Of a DNA stretch of 64,000 nt, positions 11,848 to 22,269 are shown piece by piece (position 1 is the first letter of the stretch; the number at the start of each line of letters is the position of its first letter). The stretch spans positions 46,235,053 to 46,299,052 of the forward strand of contig CM060732.1 of the NCBI GenBank assembly GCA_030704615.1. Reading direction: 5' to 3'. The position numbers and the translations under genes were made by a program. The notes under the pieces are model-generated. The model was not told where the DNA came from and did not search any database. It saw only the letters and a list, made by a program, of their open reading frames with translations. Origin of the DNA: Takakia lepidozioides (Eukaryota; Streptophyta; Takakiopsida; Takakiales; Takakiaceae).

Positions 11848-12714
11848 CTACAAATATATTTTTACAAGGACAATTCTTAAGTTAGAATATACTAACCAGG
11901 TAGAAGTCAGTAACATAGACTGTTCCATCAAGCTTGAAAGGTTCTTCATGTGACCCTTGCCCACATTGGTCGTTATCATTTCCATCAGACTTAGAGTTGT
12001 TACCTTTGTTGAGAAGTATAGGCTATAAATCAATTCCCAACCTAAACATTCCAACTCTGTTATATGGGGCATCCCCATGGATGCTACCCCCTTCTCCACC
12101 TGAACATACTTCATCCACTTTGATACCCCCACCCCCTGGACCTCCTCCTCCTGGCATTTCTGGCCCACCTCCCTCACCACCTCTTGCATCACCAACTGCC
12201 CTAACTCCACCCCCACCCCTTGGACCTCCTCACCTTTCTCCTCCACCACCTCCTGCGCAGCAATATCTGTTGCCCCACCTCCTTTAGTATTTGTTCTCTC
12301 AACACCGAGGCTGGAACGCCGACTTGGTCTAGTTGTATGATAGGGCTTGTCTTGGGCCCAAAACGTTGCTCCTGACTCTTTTTTCAAGTGAGGAGTGATT
12401 TGTGGTGTGAATTTGAAATATTCTTGAATTCCTGTCGGAGGCGGCAATATAACATTCAACCCTTGGATGGGAAAAGTACGCAAATTGTTCAAGTGGTCAC
12501 TTAGAGACACGTAGATCAATTGAACTCCAAGAGGGTGGCTGATATTGAGGTTAAAAATGTCGTTGAAAGCTGACGCAATGTCCGTTCTCAGTTGATTTGG
12601 TTTGGGAGGCTCTATTCCTCCGTGCACAATATCTATTCCAAGAAACAATCTCGCGTAGAGTGCTGCCTGAAGAGGACAGGTTAAAAAGATCGTGGCATCA
12701 TTTATATCTAACAA
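11848..12714 (-). CDS. Hypothetical ORF, probably transposon-derived
   Basis: An open frame of 288 codons on the minus strand. Its first 110 residues look like folded protein, with segments such as YARLFLGIDIVHGG and GVQLIYVSLSDHLNNL. The middle (about residues 145-215) is a low-complexity Glu/Val/Gly run whose opposite strand is Pro-rich, so part of the openness may be compositional. I recognise no family. The upstream DNA is a tandem duplication that includes the start region of this frame, suggesting an old repeat rather than a host gene. It could also be a terminal exon of a multi-exon gene. Confidence 0.25.
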   Translation of the reverse strand: MLDINDATIFLTCPLQAALYARLFLGIDIVHGGIEPPKPNQLRTDIASAFNDIFNLNISHPLGVQLIYVSLSDHLNNLRTFPIQGLNVILPPPTGIQEYFKFTPQITPHLKKESGATFWAQDKPYHTTRPSRRSSLGVERTNTKGGGATDIAAQEVVEEKGEEVQGVGVELGQLVMQEVVREVGQKCQEEEVQGVGVSKWMKYVQVEKGVASMGMPHITELECLGWELIYSLYFSTKVTTLSLMEMITTNVGKGHMKNLSSLMEQSMLLTSTWLVYSNLRIVLVKIYL

Positions 12715-13283
12715 CTTGAGCTCACTGACGATTTCTGCTAGATTTTCATGTTGAATTCGGAAGCTCAGTCACAATTGCTGGAAGCTACTATCCAGTGCCT
12801 TGACATGATCCTCAGGTATGGTATTTCCCTAGTAGACAGAGGTAGCTCATGCTTCGCATTCATTTCTGGGCAACAAGAACGGACTCTACAACCAGAAGGA
12901 GAAATTAACGACTGGAAAATTTGATGACATACATATCCTCCACGAAAATAGTGAACGTGATGACCTTCTAGGTTAAATTTACCATTCATTGACAATAATA
13001 ATACATGTTCCAAGAAACAATCTCATGTCTAGAATACTGCCTGAAGAGGGCAGGTTAAAAATATCCTGGAATCCTTTATATCTACCCAACAACATGAGCT
13101 CAATGATGATTTCTACTAGATTTTCATTTTGAATTCGTAAGCTCATGAGTCAAAACTGCTAGAAGCTACTATCCACTGCCTTTTGACATAATCCTCGTGT
13201 ATGGTATTGCCCTAGTAGACAGAGGTAGCTCATGCTTCGCATTCATTTCTGTGCAACACGAATGTCTACAACCAGAAGGATAA
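12636..13283. repeat. Tandem segmental duplication, about 370-bp period
   Basis: The segment 12636-12893 (from CCAAGAAACAATCTCG through the CTACAACCAGAAGGA block) recurs at 13009-13283. The copies share long runs such as CCTAGTAGACAGAGGTAGCT and ATGCTTCGCATTCATTTCTG, with small indels between them. On the minus strand both encode similar ends around EMNAKHELPLSTR, in frames ending soon after. Function unknown. Confidence 0.8.
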
Positions 13284-14447
13284 CATACTTGACCTTCCAA
13301 CAATCCTGACACCATGAGTGCTTTCCCTGTTATTAACATTTCATTTGGCATGTGTTTGCTTGACATCCTCAACCGCCCCTTCAGTATACAAAAGACGGTT
13401 GCAAAGAAATGAATGAAACTTTGTAACAAAGGGTGCCATGCAATATGTGGCGCTGATGTGCACCTAATAGGACGCACAAACCCCAACTCTATAAAGGCTT
13501 CTCGAGATGAACTCTCTGGAAGTAAGGGCCCGTTCACACTGCATCCTAAGACACAACATCCACCAATTGCAACGTGTGAAAACCACTTCAGAAACTACTC
13601 AACCATTTCACATGAGCCCAAATGGTCATTTATGCCCAGAGAGTCATTTATTGGTCATTTATTTCAACCAAAAATGTCTACATACTTTTACTACTAATGT
13701 GGCCTATATCATTGGCCCAAGTGTTCCCCCTAGGAGATTCATGGATGATCAATTTGATTTTTTTTGTTCAAAATGACTCCAAATACATATTCCTTAACTC
13801 CAAATTACCCTAGGATTGTGTCTTCATTGTGATGGAACTTCGGGAGGAACACAACCAAAGCATCAATTCTCTTAATTTTTAGTATTTTAAATGATTTTCA
13901 GCGACGGAAATTACTTGAAAATCAATATGTCCCACCCATTGGATCCGAAAATTATGAAACTAACTCGGTGCATCCCAAATCATCAAGCCTCAAAGGCTTT
14001 CCAACGGCATCACCATTGTGGGCAGAGGCCCCGTGGTTTGGGAGATCTCAACATGACAAACAAACAAAACAAAACAAACTACATTATTTCATGTATAGAA
14101 AAACTGTGCATTGTGCCGTTGAGCACAATGTGCTAATACTTCCATTTCATGGAATGACCCTCCGCCAGTGACACTATGCCCTATAATCTATATTGAAAAT
14201 GTTACAATTTTATTTCGTTCTCTGCTCCTCAGTTTGACAGATTCTATAAACTTCTATGCTTTACCCACATTTGTCATTATAGAAACCATGATAGCATACC
14301 CTCAAATGTCAGTCATCATGTACAAAAACTGATTATCCACTAACATTTTCTCCGGATCCAATGTTATAAGAATCCCTAAATCTTCAGTTACATATGCATT
14401 ACAATGTTACTTGTGCATCAACTATTGTTGATATGCTTGTGAACTAT
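13284..14447. other. Intergenic, no gene seen
   Basis: Mixed sequence. The minus-strand frame at 13537-13169 runs into the duplicated block and is probably part of the same degraded repeat. Nothing else is recognisable. Confidence 0.3.
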
Positions 14448-15146
14448 CACTACAAGTGGTTTTTACGTCTGCCACTTTTGGCCAGTCGTGGCATATCTGT
14501 CTGCAAAATGTAAATTGCAGTCATCAATGCCAATGGAGCTAGCCAGAGATCGTATATTTGATTACGTGACTCCTCGAATGTGGATCTGCCGTCAAACATA
14601 GTTGACCGGATGCATTAAGATGGTTGATATGACTATGAGTCTTGTCCAACACTATACTAGTACTGTACCCAGCTGCATAGCAAAATTTCATACTTCATGA
14701 CTTGACTTAATTATGTAGACATTTTATGGATATGACAACATCCCTCATGTAGATGATCTACATAATGTGGCCGCAATTGAGAAGCCAGACAACGCTTGTT
14801 TCGTGAGGAGCAAGGGCTGGAAGACCACTGCAATCCCACGACAATTCAGTACCCTCCTGATTTGCATCCATGTCCTCCATTTGCTGTTTGGCTCCCTCAA
14901 GGTGTACGGGATCATCTCTTAACTCAATCAGATGGGCTTGATCCTACAACACGTGAGGAATTACTGGATTTTTCAAGGCCTCCGTCATTTACTGCCCTGT
15001 CATTCAAGAGTATGACAGCGTATGGTAACCATTACAGGGTTACACCCCCCGGCATGAACACAACAAGTATGGTGTCTTTTGATTGTGGAGTCTCATTTGT
15101 TTTTTCGCAAACAATCTTTACATTCATGGATATAAAACTATTTTGA
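14448..15146 (+). mobile_element. Possible CACTA-type transposon remnant
   Basis: The motif CACTACAAGTGG at 14448 has the form of a CACTA (En/Spm) terminus and is followed by short inverted words (GTCTGCCACTTTTGG, CGTGGCATATCTGTCTGC). A 116-codon plus frame at 14796-15146 contains a protein-like stretch (residues 20-95) with SFKSMTAYGNHYRV and FDCGVSFVF. I associate it loosely with C-terminal parts of plant transposon proteins, without being able to name a domain. I found no matching 3' terminus, so the element is at best truncated. Confidence 0.3.
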
Positions 15147-17636
15147 GCCATCCAAATGTTTTTGGCACCTATGTTGTATTTGTATTATATATTTTCATGT
15201 ATTTGTTATGAACGCAGTGCAACGAATCAAATTATCTTCAAAATAATAAGTAATAAATAAGAAATGATTATTTAAAAAAAGTCTCACTAATGCACGTGTG
15301 TCCATTCTAAATACTGAATATATATATATTGAAACATAGCTTCTTCACAGAATCACAGTAACAATTATCCCCACTCAAAATCAGTTTACCTACTATAATT
15401 AAACAACTTTACTCCACGTCATACATCTTTCAAGCTCAGGTGGGTCGGGGTTTGACTGCGGAGGGTGACAGTATAAATGTCACAAATGATTGGAAAAATA
15501 GTTAAATAGAGAGTCAAAAAACCCAAATCCTATTGTAGTATATATAAGCCACATGATACTGCTAAGAAGGTTATAATGAACACCAATACACCTGTACTCC
15601 AACTTCAAGAGAGAGAGAGGAATAGGTGATGTACAATCGGACCCAAAATATAGCTGGATCCCATGTCGATGGGTTGTCACTGGTGCATGCCCTGCCCACC
15701 TTGCCGCCAACTAATCAACCTCCTCCTCCTCTTCTTGCATTCCCTCGAGAGTCGATCCTACCTCTTCTATGCTTCCTACCGAACCCTTTGTCTCTTCCCA
15801 AGCTCCCTCTTCATTTACCACTTCTTACACTTCTGACGTCCAATTTCAACCACATCTGTTGTAGCTTTTGATTGAGCTTGTATCTCATTATACTCCACAA
15901 GAGGACTTCTGGAGAGGAGCATCACTAATCATTTACTTGTGAGCTTATGCAAAGTTCATGTTGATGCGGTGTGGTGCTAAATGATCATGCACCTCATAAG
16001 CACCCACTGCGAATACTAGTTTCTAGTTTAAAGCATAGGCAGGCAGACAAGCTGAATCATCATTTGCCCACACCAAACTCCATATAAAAGAAATGGACAA
16101 AATCTAATATCCTCGAGAACAAACTGTCAAAAGCACTTCTAGACTAGTATGGTATAGGTATATAAGGTATCATCTGGTATGTGCACTGATATATGCACTG
16201 GTATACCAAGGATCCTCTTGCCTAATATCAACTAAGAGAAATACCTCGGTTATGAACAAATTGCCCCTAATAAATCCTAAAGTAGTACCTCAATCCTTGG
16301 GCCGCAAGGTCCCTGGTAGTAATTGCCATCATAAGTGCGGTGACACTCCTTCAATGTTGAGTGCAGTGGCAATAATTCTTAGGATGGAATTGGACCTTTG
16401 TCATAGCAGCGCCTACAACGCTATGATTGTGGTGTATTGATTTAGTTTTTCTTGGTAGTAGAAGTTGAAGTTGTTGCAAATATATGTAGTTTATATCATT
16501 CGTGCTTAACATTGACAATATCTGTTTGGTATCTATATATGGTGTTGTTTTTTGTGGCTGTGCTTGAGATCTAGGTATGATGCTACATTTTCTTAAGGTT
16601 AGATTAGGGTGCATAAAATGGAAGATTTTGATGGGTGACAAGGGGATGAAGGGGGGGTGTCTAGGGTAAGAGAATGAGTCCAATATAGATGAAACAGAAA
16701 CAATAGTTATAGAAGATGTGGATCTCACGGAGACTACCCCCGAAATTTTAACTGTGGAGAAATAAAGTTAAAACGTTTTGGTGAATTTGATATGTGGCAC
16801 TTGCTGCCAACCAAAAATATTAGTTTTGTATCACCGAAGTTCAAGAGTTTGGGCGTTCTTTCTTTTGCAAGGAGAAGATGTACGAGCAACCTAAGATTTC
16901 GGTTATGGATGTGGAACGTAATGTGTTTGTTGCCCTAGGGGGCCTCGATCATAGGGCCGTCAACGCCTTCATGTGCGAGAAAATTCTCTCTACAGCTGAA
17001 GAATAAGCATGTTCTTGGGCATCAATTGCTTCTTTTCTATGGATGTGGCCCGATAGTCTAAGCGTTGCTTCTATAATGGCTTTGATTAGGTATTTGTTGG
17101 GGTAATTGTCATGGAAAGACGGGTTGAGTTTGTGGTTGTGTAGGGTGGATGTGAGATTATTCGTGAAGACAATATAGTACGGAATGCTTGTAGCATTTAA
17201 TCTTGCAAGTATTTCGAGGATTGTCATGAGTTCTACGAGTAAAATGAGGGACCTAGTAGTTTTGGCTCATGGCTGCTTGGTCAACGCCATCTAGCCGACA
17301 TTAGGGCCTATAATGGATCCATTGATATAGTGAGAAATACAAAGGAGTAGCTAAGCTCAACCATAAGTTAGGTGTTGGTATGAAAACTAGTTGTCTGTAG
17401 GATAGCTGTAGGCATACGGGGAGGGGACAAGTACACTTTAACCTAGCTACCATGTCAGCTGCTAGGTTAAAGTCAACAGGTCTTTACTAATACATGACCA
17501 CGCCTTTATATTCCAATCCAATTTGGCTCGAAGCTTAAAGAATTGCAGGGGGCTTATTCATCATTACCTCTACTTCTATTAGTTTATTATGTCATGGTTT
17601 GCATATTTTTTTTGGGGCCAAGTGTGCAGAGCCCCT
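15147..17636. other. Intergenic, likely old repeat sequence
   Basis: AT-rich sequence with short frames. The minus-strand frames at 16728-16351 and 17227-16949 are open for 90-125 codons. The second has a segment (MTILEILARLNATS, IPYYIVFTNN) vaguely like a retroelement RNase H, too weak to call. Confidence 0.25.
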
Positions 17637-17815
17637 TAGGTACTAGTAAGTAGTAAGATGTAGGGGAAGAGAGCTTGGCTCTCTTTATATACCCTCAGCG
17701 GGCGGTGGGACCTTCTAGAAGGCTGCCCTAACACACGTCATTCCTAGAAACCACCACGCCTGCTTACCCCAATCTAACCATGAACCATCCCCTATTTAAT
17801 AGGTCTTACCTTCCT
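17637..17815 (+). repeat. Dispersed repeat, LTR-like (copy 1)
   Basis: Homologous to 51464-51655 in the same orientation. Shared landmarks in order: a TAGTAAGTAGTAAG-like run, CTCTTTATATACCCTC (a TATA-like core), GGCGGTGGGACC, and TGAACCATCCCCTATTTAATAG. A TATA core followed by a short transcribed region suits an LTR U3/R. No internal retroelement region is attached to either copy, so these may be solo or truncated LTRs. Confidence 0.6.
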
Positions 17816-18433
17816 GCCTCCCCCCCCCCCTTTACATGACAATTATTAATTGAACTCCTTATTCTAATGTACACCTATGGCCCACTGGCCCTCAAGACTC
17901 AAATGACAACTTGACGTCCTTACACTCTTCGTCATCCCTTCTCCCCCATCCTACTAGCACCAACGCTTTCCCACCGACGTATGGCCCCAACCCCACATTA
18001 CTTGGACAAAAGTGTCACCCTGCCCTGCCGCTCCATACTTCCCCCTTGATCTTCCTCCATTGCAGCTTTCTTACCCAAGATGAAAACCCGCTTAACTTAG
18101 TAGGGGAAGGGGTCTTGCTAGTTTAGCATTTTAATTTACCAAGTTTTTAAAGTATTTTTCTTTTACTATTTCTTGTTTCATTATTGACTTTTATCACTAC
18201 TCGCATTTGCCTGCCTCTCTATGATGGTCTTGGTTTCTATTCTTTGTGAGCTTGTGAGCTACAAAGACATCTGAAATTGCAATTTGATGGAACAATTATC
18301 TTTGATACCCCAAAATCCTTCATCGTCTTTTTGTCTAGATCGCTTTTTGTCTCGTCTACGTTGTGTGTTCCTTGTAACATGATTGCCCATCAGAGATCAT
18401 CTGTTGAAAAATGAAAGTGAAGGACCAAGAAGT

Positions 18434-18880
18434 TGTAATGGGCTAGATTAGTCGTGGCTAGATTCAGTGATCCACAGCTATTAATGAGGGGATAATTCCA
18501 TTGCAATGGGGTCAGTAATGGACCTCTCTGACAAGGTCCTTGAATACCACACTGGATGTATAAACGGTCTTCTTATACCTGTATAAGTAAAGGAGACGTT
18601 GGCCTCTACGGCAGTGCGATTTTGGGATGAAACATTGGTGAACATTTGTGAGCAAGCTCTACGCTATACTTGTATTCTTCACTGTGTGAGAGGTTACTTC
18701 AGGACTGCGCATGGACTTAGTCTTGTTTTGAGGATTGAGCTTGAGTGTGTTTGATCACCCTTGTTTCTTATTTAATCTTGCGGCTGTTGATAATCCCCCA
18801 CGGCACTTGGTTTCTCCCCTATCGCGCGTTACATAATCAGCCATGTCGGTCCAACGACTGATATCGCACGGAGCTGATCA
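18434..18880 (+). repeat. 5' LTR of a deleted LTR retrotransposon
   Basis: This begins TGTAATGGGCTAG and ends GAGCTGATCA, a TG...CA structure of 447 bp. It matches 21521-21790 at high identity over its first 145 and last 123 bases. About 177 bp in the middle (from 18580) is absent from the 3' copy. No target-site duplication is visible around the pair, and the primer-binding site is not clear. Confidence 0.8.
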
Positions 18881-18993
18881 CTTGGTGGAGATGGGGGGCA
18901 CACCATTTGCCAACCAAAGATTTTAACTTTTCTACGATCCAGGCCGTTCACCTCTAGATCTAACGGTGGAAAAACAGCTGGGGTTTTCGGAGT

Positions 18994-19882
18994 GTGTGTT
19001 TTGACAGGAAGAAGGAGCGATGGCGATGGTGCAGAAGCACGACGATGAAGCTGTCGGTTGCTGCGCAGAAGGAGATGGACGCGATGCTGCATCATAACTT
19101 AGACGACGAGCCAGAAAGAGAGCTACCGGCTGATCTAACTGACGTACAAATTGCCAACGAGGAAGAGTTCAAGCGATTGAACAAAGAAAAGCGCTGGATA
19201 TTAAGACGACAGGAGCGGCTGAAGGTGCAAAATCAGCTCAATGAGTTCAGACAACATGATCTATTTGGCACGTACATAAGACCGAATCACCCTATAGTGC
19301 AGCAGCTTCAGGCGTACTTGTCGAGCGTGAAGAGAAAGGGAAGAAATGGAAAGAGTCTATTGAACATCCAGTTCTTACTAAGCTGCGGGATCAGTTGCGA
19401 GGTCAGGACCAGCTCCCAGTGTACACGATTGGCTTCCTTGCGCAGCCAGTCCTGAGGGTTCATCTGTATGAGTTGCTAACTGGCATCAATTCGTGGCTCC
19501 TACACGTTAAACGCTTCAAGCAAGGCACAATCAGGCCTCCTAGTTATCCAAGACTCAAGGGGCATTACCACGGATATGACTTCAAACGGTTTGACAATGA
19601 TGTTTATCTTCGGCCAGGTCGTGATTCGTTGCTGAGCCCTTCTTTCTACTGAAGGGGAAATCACGAAGTTGGTGAAACATTGAATGATCATGACTTGCTG
19701 ATCACAGAAGAAGAAGGTATTTAACTTATATATTTATTTTTATTATTTTTAAGGTGATAGGATTTGTTTTCCATTTTATTTTTCTGCTGCCTCACTTAGC
19801 CTTTTCTTTCAGCAAGACGCTTTGCAAACCTTGTTCCTGGCGGTGGCCTTGTAGCTAGGTTACTTTCCCAGGGTACTATGGT
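18994..19882 (+). pseudogene. 5' internal region of the LTR element: unrecognised frames with intron-like borders
   Basis: Two overlapping plus frames (18994-19455 and 19395-19652) appear to be one protein broken by a frameshift near 19340. The first part is a charged helical stretch (about residues 40-95: EEEFKRLNKEKRWILRRQER and following). The second contains VYTIGFLAQPVLRVHLYELL. I recognise neither as a gag protein. Downstream, an AAG/GTATTT donor-like site at about 19716 and a pyrimidine-rich TTTTCTTTCAG acceptor near 19813 bracket about 100 AT-rich bases. This intron-like arrangement is unusual inside a retrotransposon and may mark captured host sequence. Confidence 0.4.
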
Positions 19883-21231
19883 ATGAATTGCTTAAAGATG
19901 ATGTGTCCCTTTTTCTCTGACTCAGTGTATGGTGTTGAGGCATCAAGAGCTCATAGGGGCGGACACTCTTTCCATCCCAACATCACTCATTCTAATCACG
20001 TGCCAGTTTTTCAGAGGACAGGGACTAGAATGGAGGCTGCTGTCCATAGAGCACTTACCACGACATGTCTTACAGGTGAAGTCCCCACAGGCCTGGATGA
20101 CACCACACGAAAACAAGTAAGGTACCACCTCCGAACGCATGCAGTTCTTGAGGGGAAGCTTGTTTATGTGGGAAAATCCAGCGACATCACTAATGTCTTA
20201 GAGGTACCTACCCAAGAAGAAGTTCCAGCTTTGTTTGCTTTGTTTCACTCCTCTATATTTTCTGGTCATTTTGGAGTTCATAAGACCATTGCCAGGTTGC
20301 GTGAGAAGTATCATTGGGTTGGTCTCAATACAGATGTGGCTCAATTCATCAAACTTTGTGCTACCTGTCAAGTCAAGCGAGCCATGCCAAGGGAACCCAT
20401 TCCTCAGATCTTGCAACCTATTTCACCGAGCCATTTGCTCGCGTCGGTTTGGACATGTTGGGCCCTCTACTTTCTAGTAATTCAGGCCTTAAGTACATTG
20501 TTGTTGCAATTGACTACTTGTCTAAATGGGTGGAGCTTCGTCCCTTGCCTACGAAGGACAGTGACTCGGTGGTACAGTTCTTTTATGAGGATATTATCAT
20601 GCGCCACGACTACCCTCTGGAGATCCTCATTGACAATGGCACTGATTTTTGTAGTGCCTTGATGGGTATTTTGTGCATGCACATGGGTATCAAGCAATTA
20701 GCTACTTCCCCCTTTCACCCTCAATGCAATGGTCTCACAATATGTTTTAACAAAACCCTTTGTAATCTCTTGACCAAGAATGCCGAGGAAGAGGATTGTT
20801 GGGACCAGGTTTTGAATGTCGTTTTGTTTTCTTATAGAACTAGCGTTCAGTCTAGCATAGGCTTTACTCCCTTTGAACTGGTTTACAATCGTAGATGTAA
20901 CACTCCTTTGCATCCTCTGCCTTTACGGGTGGTTGTTGAGCATCCCCAAGACCTTTCTATTCACATGAATCAGCTTTGCAAACGCCGCCGTGTTTCACAG
21001 AAGGTTCAGGCTAAAAATTACGACAAGCACATCACCTACAGTGCTGCCTTTTCCATTGGTGATACAGTGGCATGGCGACATCAAAAGAAGCAAGACTCCG
21101 AGGGCAAGTTCCGGCCTAAGTATAAGGGGCCTTTTCTGGTGGTGCAGGAAGAGCCTGGGCACAAGTTCAGACTTGCATCGCAATCATCGGCTGTCCCAGT
21201 CCCTCCCTATGCCATTTTGGTGCTGATTTAA
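19883..21231 (+). pseudogene. Ty3/gypsy-type integrase region, frameshifted, catalytic Glu lost
   Basis: The first frame (19883-20440) carries an integrase zinc-binding domain of HHCC type, with HFGVHKTIARLREKYHW followed by CATCQ. After a frame change near 20430-20450 the second frame (to 21231) holds the integrase core: the first Asp in GLDMLGP, the second in IDNGTDF, and then HPQCNGLTICFNKTL. Active elements have a Glu two residues after this Leu, but here it is Ile. A GPY/F-like GPFLVVQEEPGHKFRL follows near the end. The missing third catalytic residue and the frameshift mean the integrase cannot work as encoded. No reverse transcriptase or protease is present between the LTRs, so the element is internally deleted. 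Confidence 0.85.
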
Positions 21232-21520
21232 TTCACTGCAAATTAGAGTTCGACTCCTCTTGTCTGAATCTTGAAGGACGCACAGGTGAGTTCATAGCAA
21301 CCCCTGTAACTAAGAAGTGCAAAGCTAGAACAACTCCTTCACTGCTGTATTAGTGTAGAACAACCCTTACATATGAGACCACAAACGTGACGGGGTCAAG
21401 AGTCCTTGGCAGCTTGCAGCTCGGGACAATAAGGCCTGCAGTCACTATTTGTTCCTATTTAGTTCTTCTCTTACAACTCGCAGGAGCTCCTTCCATCTCA
21501 GTGGGGGGGGGCTCTACATA

Positions 21521-21790
21521 AGTAATGGGCTAGATTAATCGTGGCTAGATTCAGTGATCCACAACTATTAATGAGGGGATAATTCCGTTGCAGTGGGGTC
21601 AGCCTGTAACGGACCTCTCTGACAAGGTCCTTGAATACCACACTGGATGTATAAACGGTCTTCTTATACCCTTGTTGCTTATTTAATCCCGTGCTGTTGA
21701 TAATCCCCCACGGCCCTTGGTTTCTCCCATATCGCGCGTTGCATAATCAGCCATGTTGGTCCAACGACTGATATCGCACGGAGTTGATCA
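21521..21790 (+). repeat. 3' LTR with internal deletion
   Basis: Matches the 5' LTR ends but lacks about 177 bp of its middle. The terminal TG is changed to AG; it ends GAGTTGATCA. Confidence 0.8.
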
Positions 21791-22269
21791 CTGGCTCTAC
21801 AAAGTGCCACTCTTGGGTTGTGTCTTGGTCCGACGTCTTGGTCCGGAGGTAAAGAGTTGGGCCCAGCTATCAGGAGGGTTCCTTTTCTTTGGTTTGGACC
21901 AAGAAGTTCGCGCCAAAAGTAGGTGCCATGTACGCATATTGGCCAGCTTTAGTCTTTTGGTCTTGGTCCCTAGTGTAAAGCCCTTGGGACCAATTTTCGG
22001 GCCTCGCCCAATAAGAATGCTCCATTTCCGCTTGGTCTTGGTCTTGGTCTTGGTCCGTAGTGTAAAGTGGCCCTAATTGTCAATGATGTTATCTGAGGAC
22101 TTCACAATAATTGTCATAAGTTGGGATGGTTAGAAGCAGAAGTGTCCAATGTTGTTTGGGTTTTACAAGATCATGGAAGATCACAATGCAACTATAAGTA
22201 CATCCTTGTACTCGGTTTGACACGACACACTATGACTTGAAAAAGTGGAGCAAAATTTGCTACTCTTAA
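21791..22269. repeat. CTTGGT-repeat region of unknown origin
   Basis: Multiple CTTGGTCC/CTTGGT words occur at 21820-21850, 21890, 21955-21975 and 22037-22058. Two or three are followed by AGTGTAAAG (21971-21981 and 22058-22068). The segment begins directly after the 3' LTR. It may be part of another mobile element, but I could not define its ends. Confidence 0.4.

Larger units (their letters stand above)
18434..21790 (+). mobile_element. Internally deleted Ty3/gypsy-like LTR retrotransposon
   Basis: A pair of LTRs (18434-18880 and 21521-21790) flanks an internal region with integrase remains but no reverse transcriptase, RNase H or protease. A G-tract (21502-21511, GTGGGGGGGGGG-like), possibly the polypurine tract, lies just before the 3' LTR. 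The different LTR lengths and the broken integrase indicate an old insertion or a non-autonomous derivative. Confidence 0.8.

Noticed and set aside
11934-12287. Pro-rich plus frame of 117 codons
   Set aside because: Low-complexity complement of the Glu/Val/Gly-rich minus frame; no independent coding evidence.
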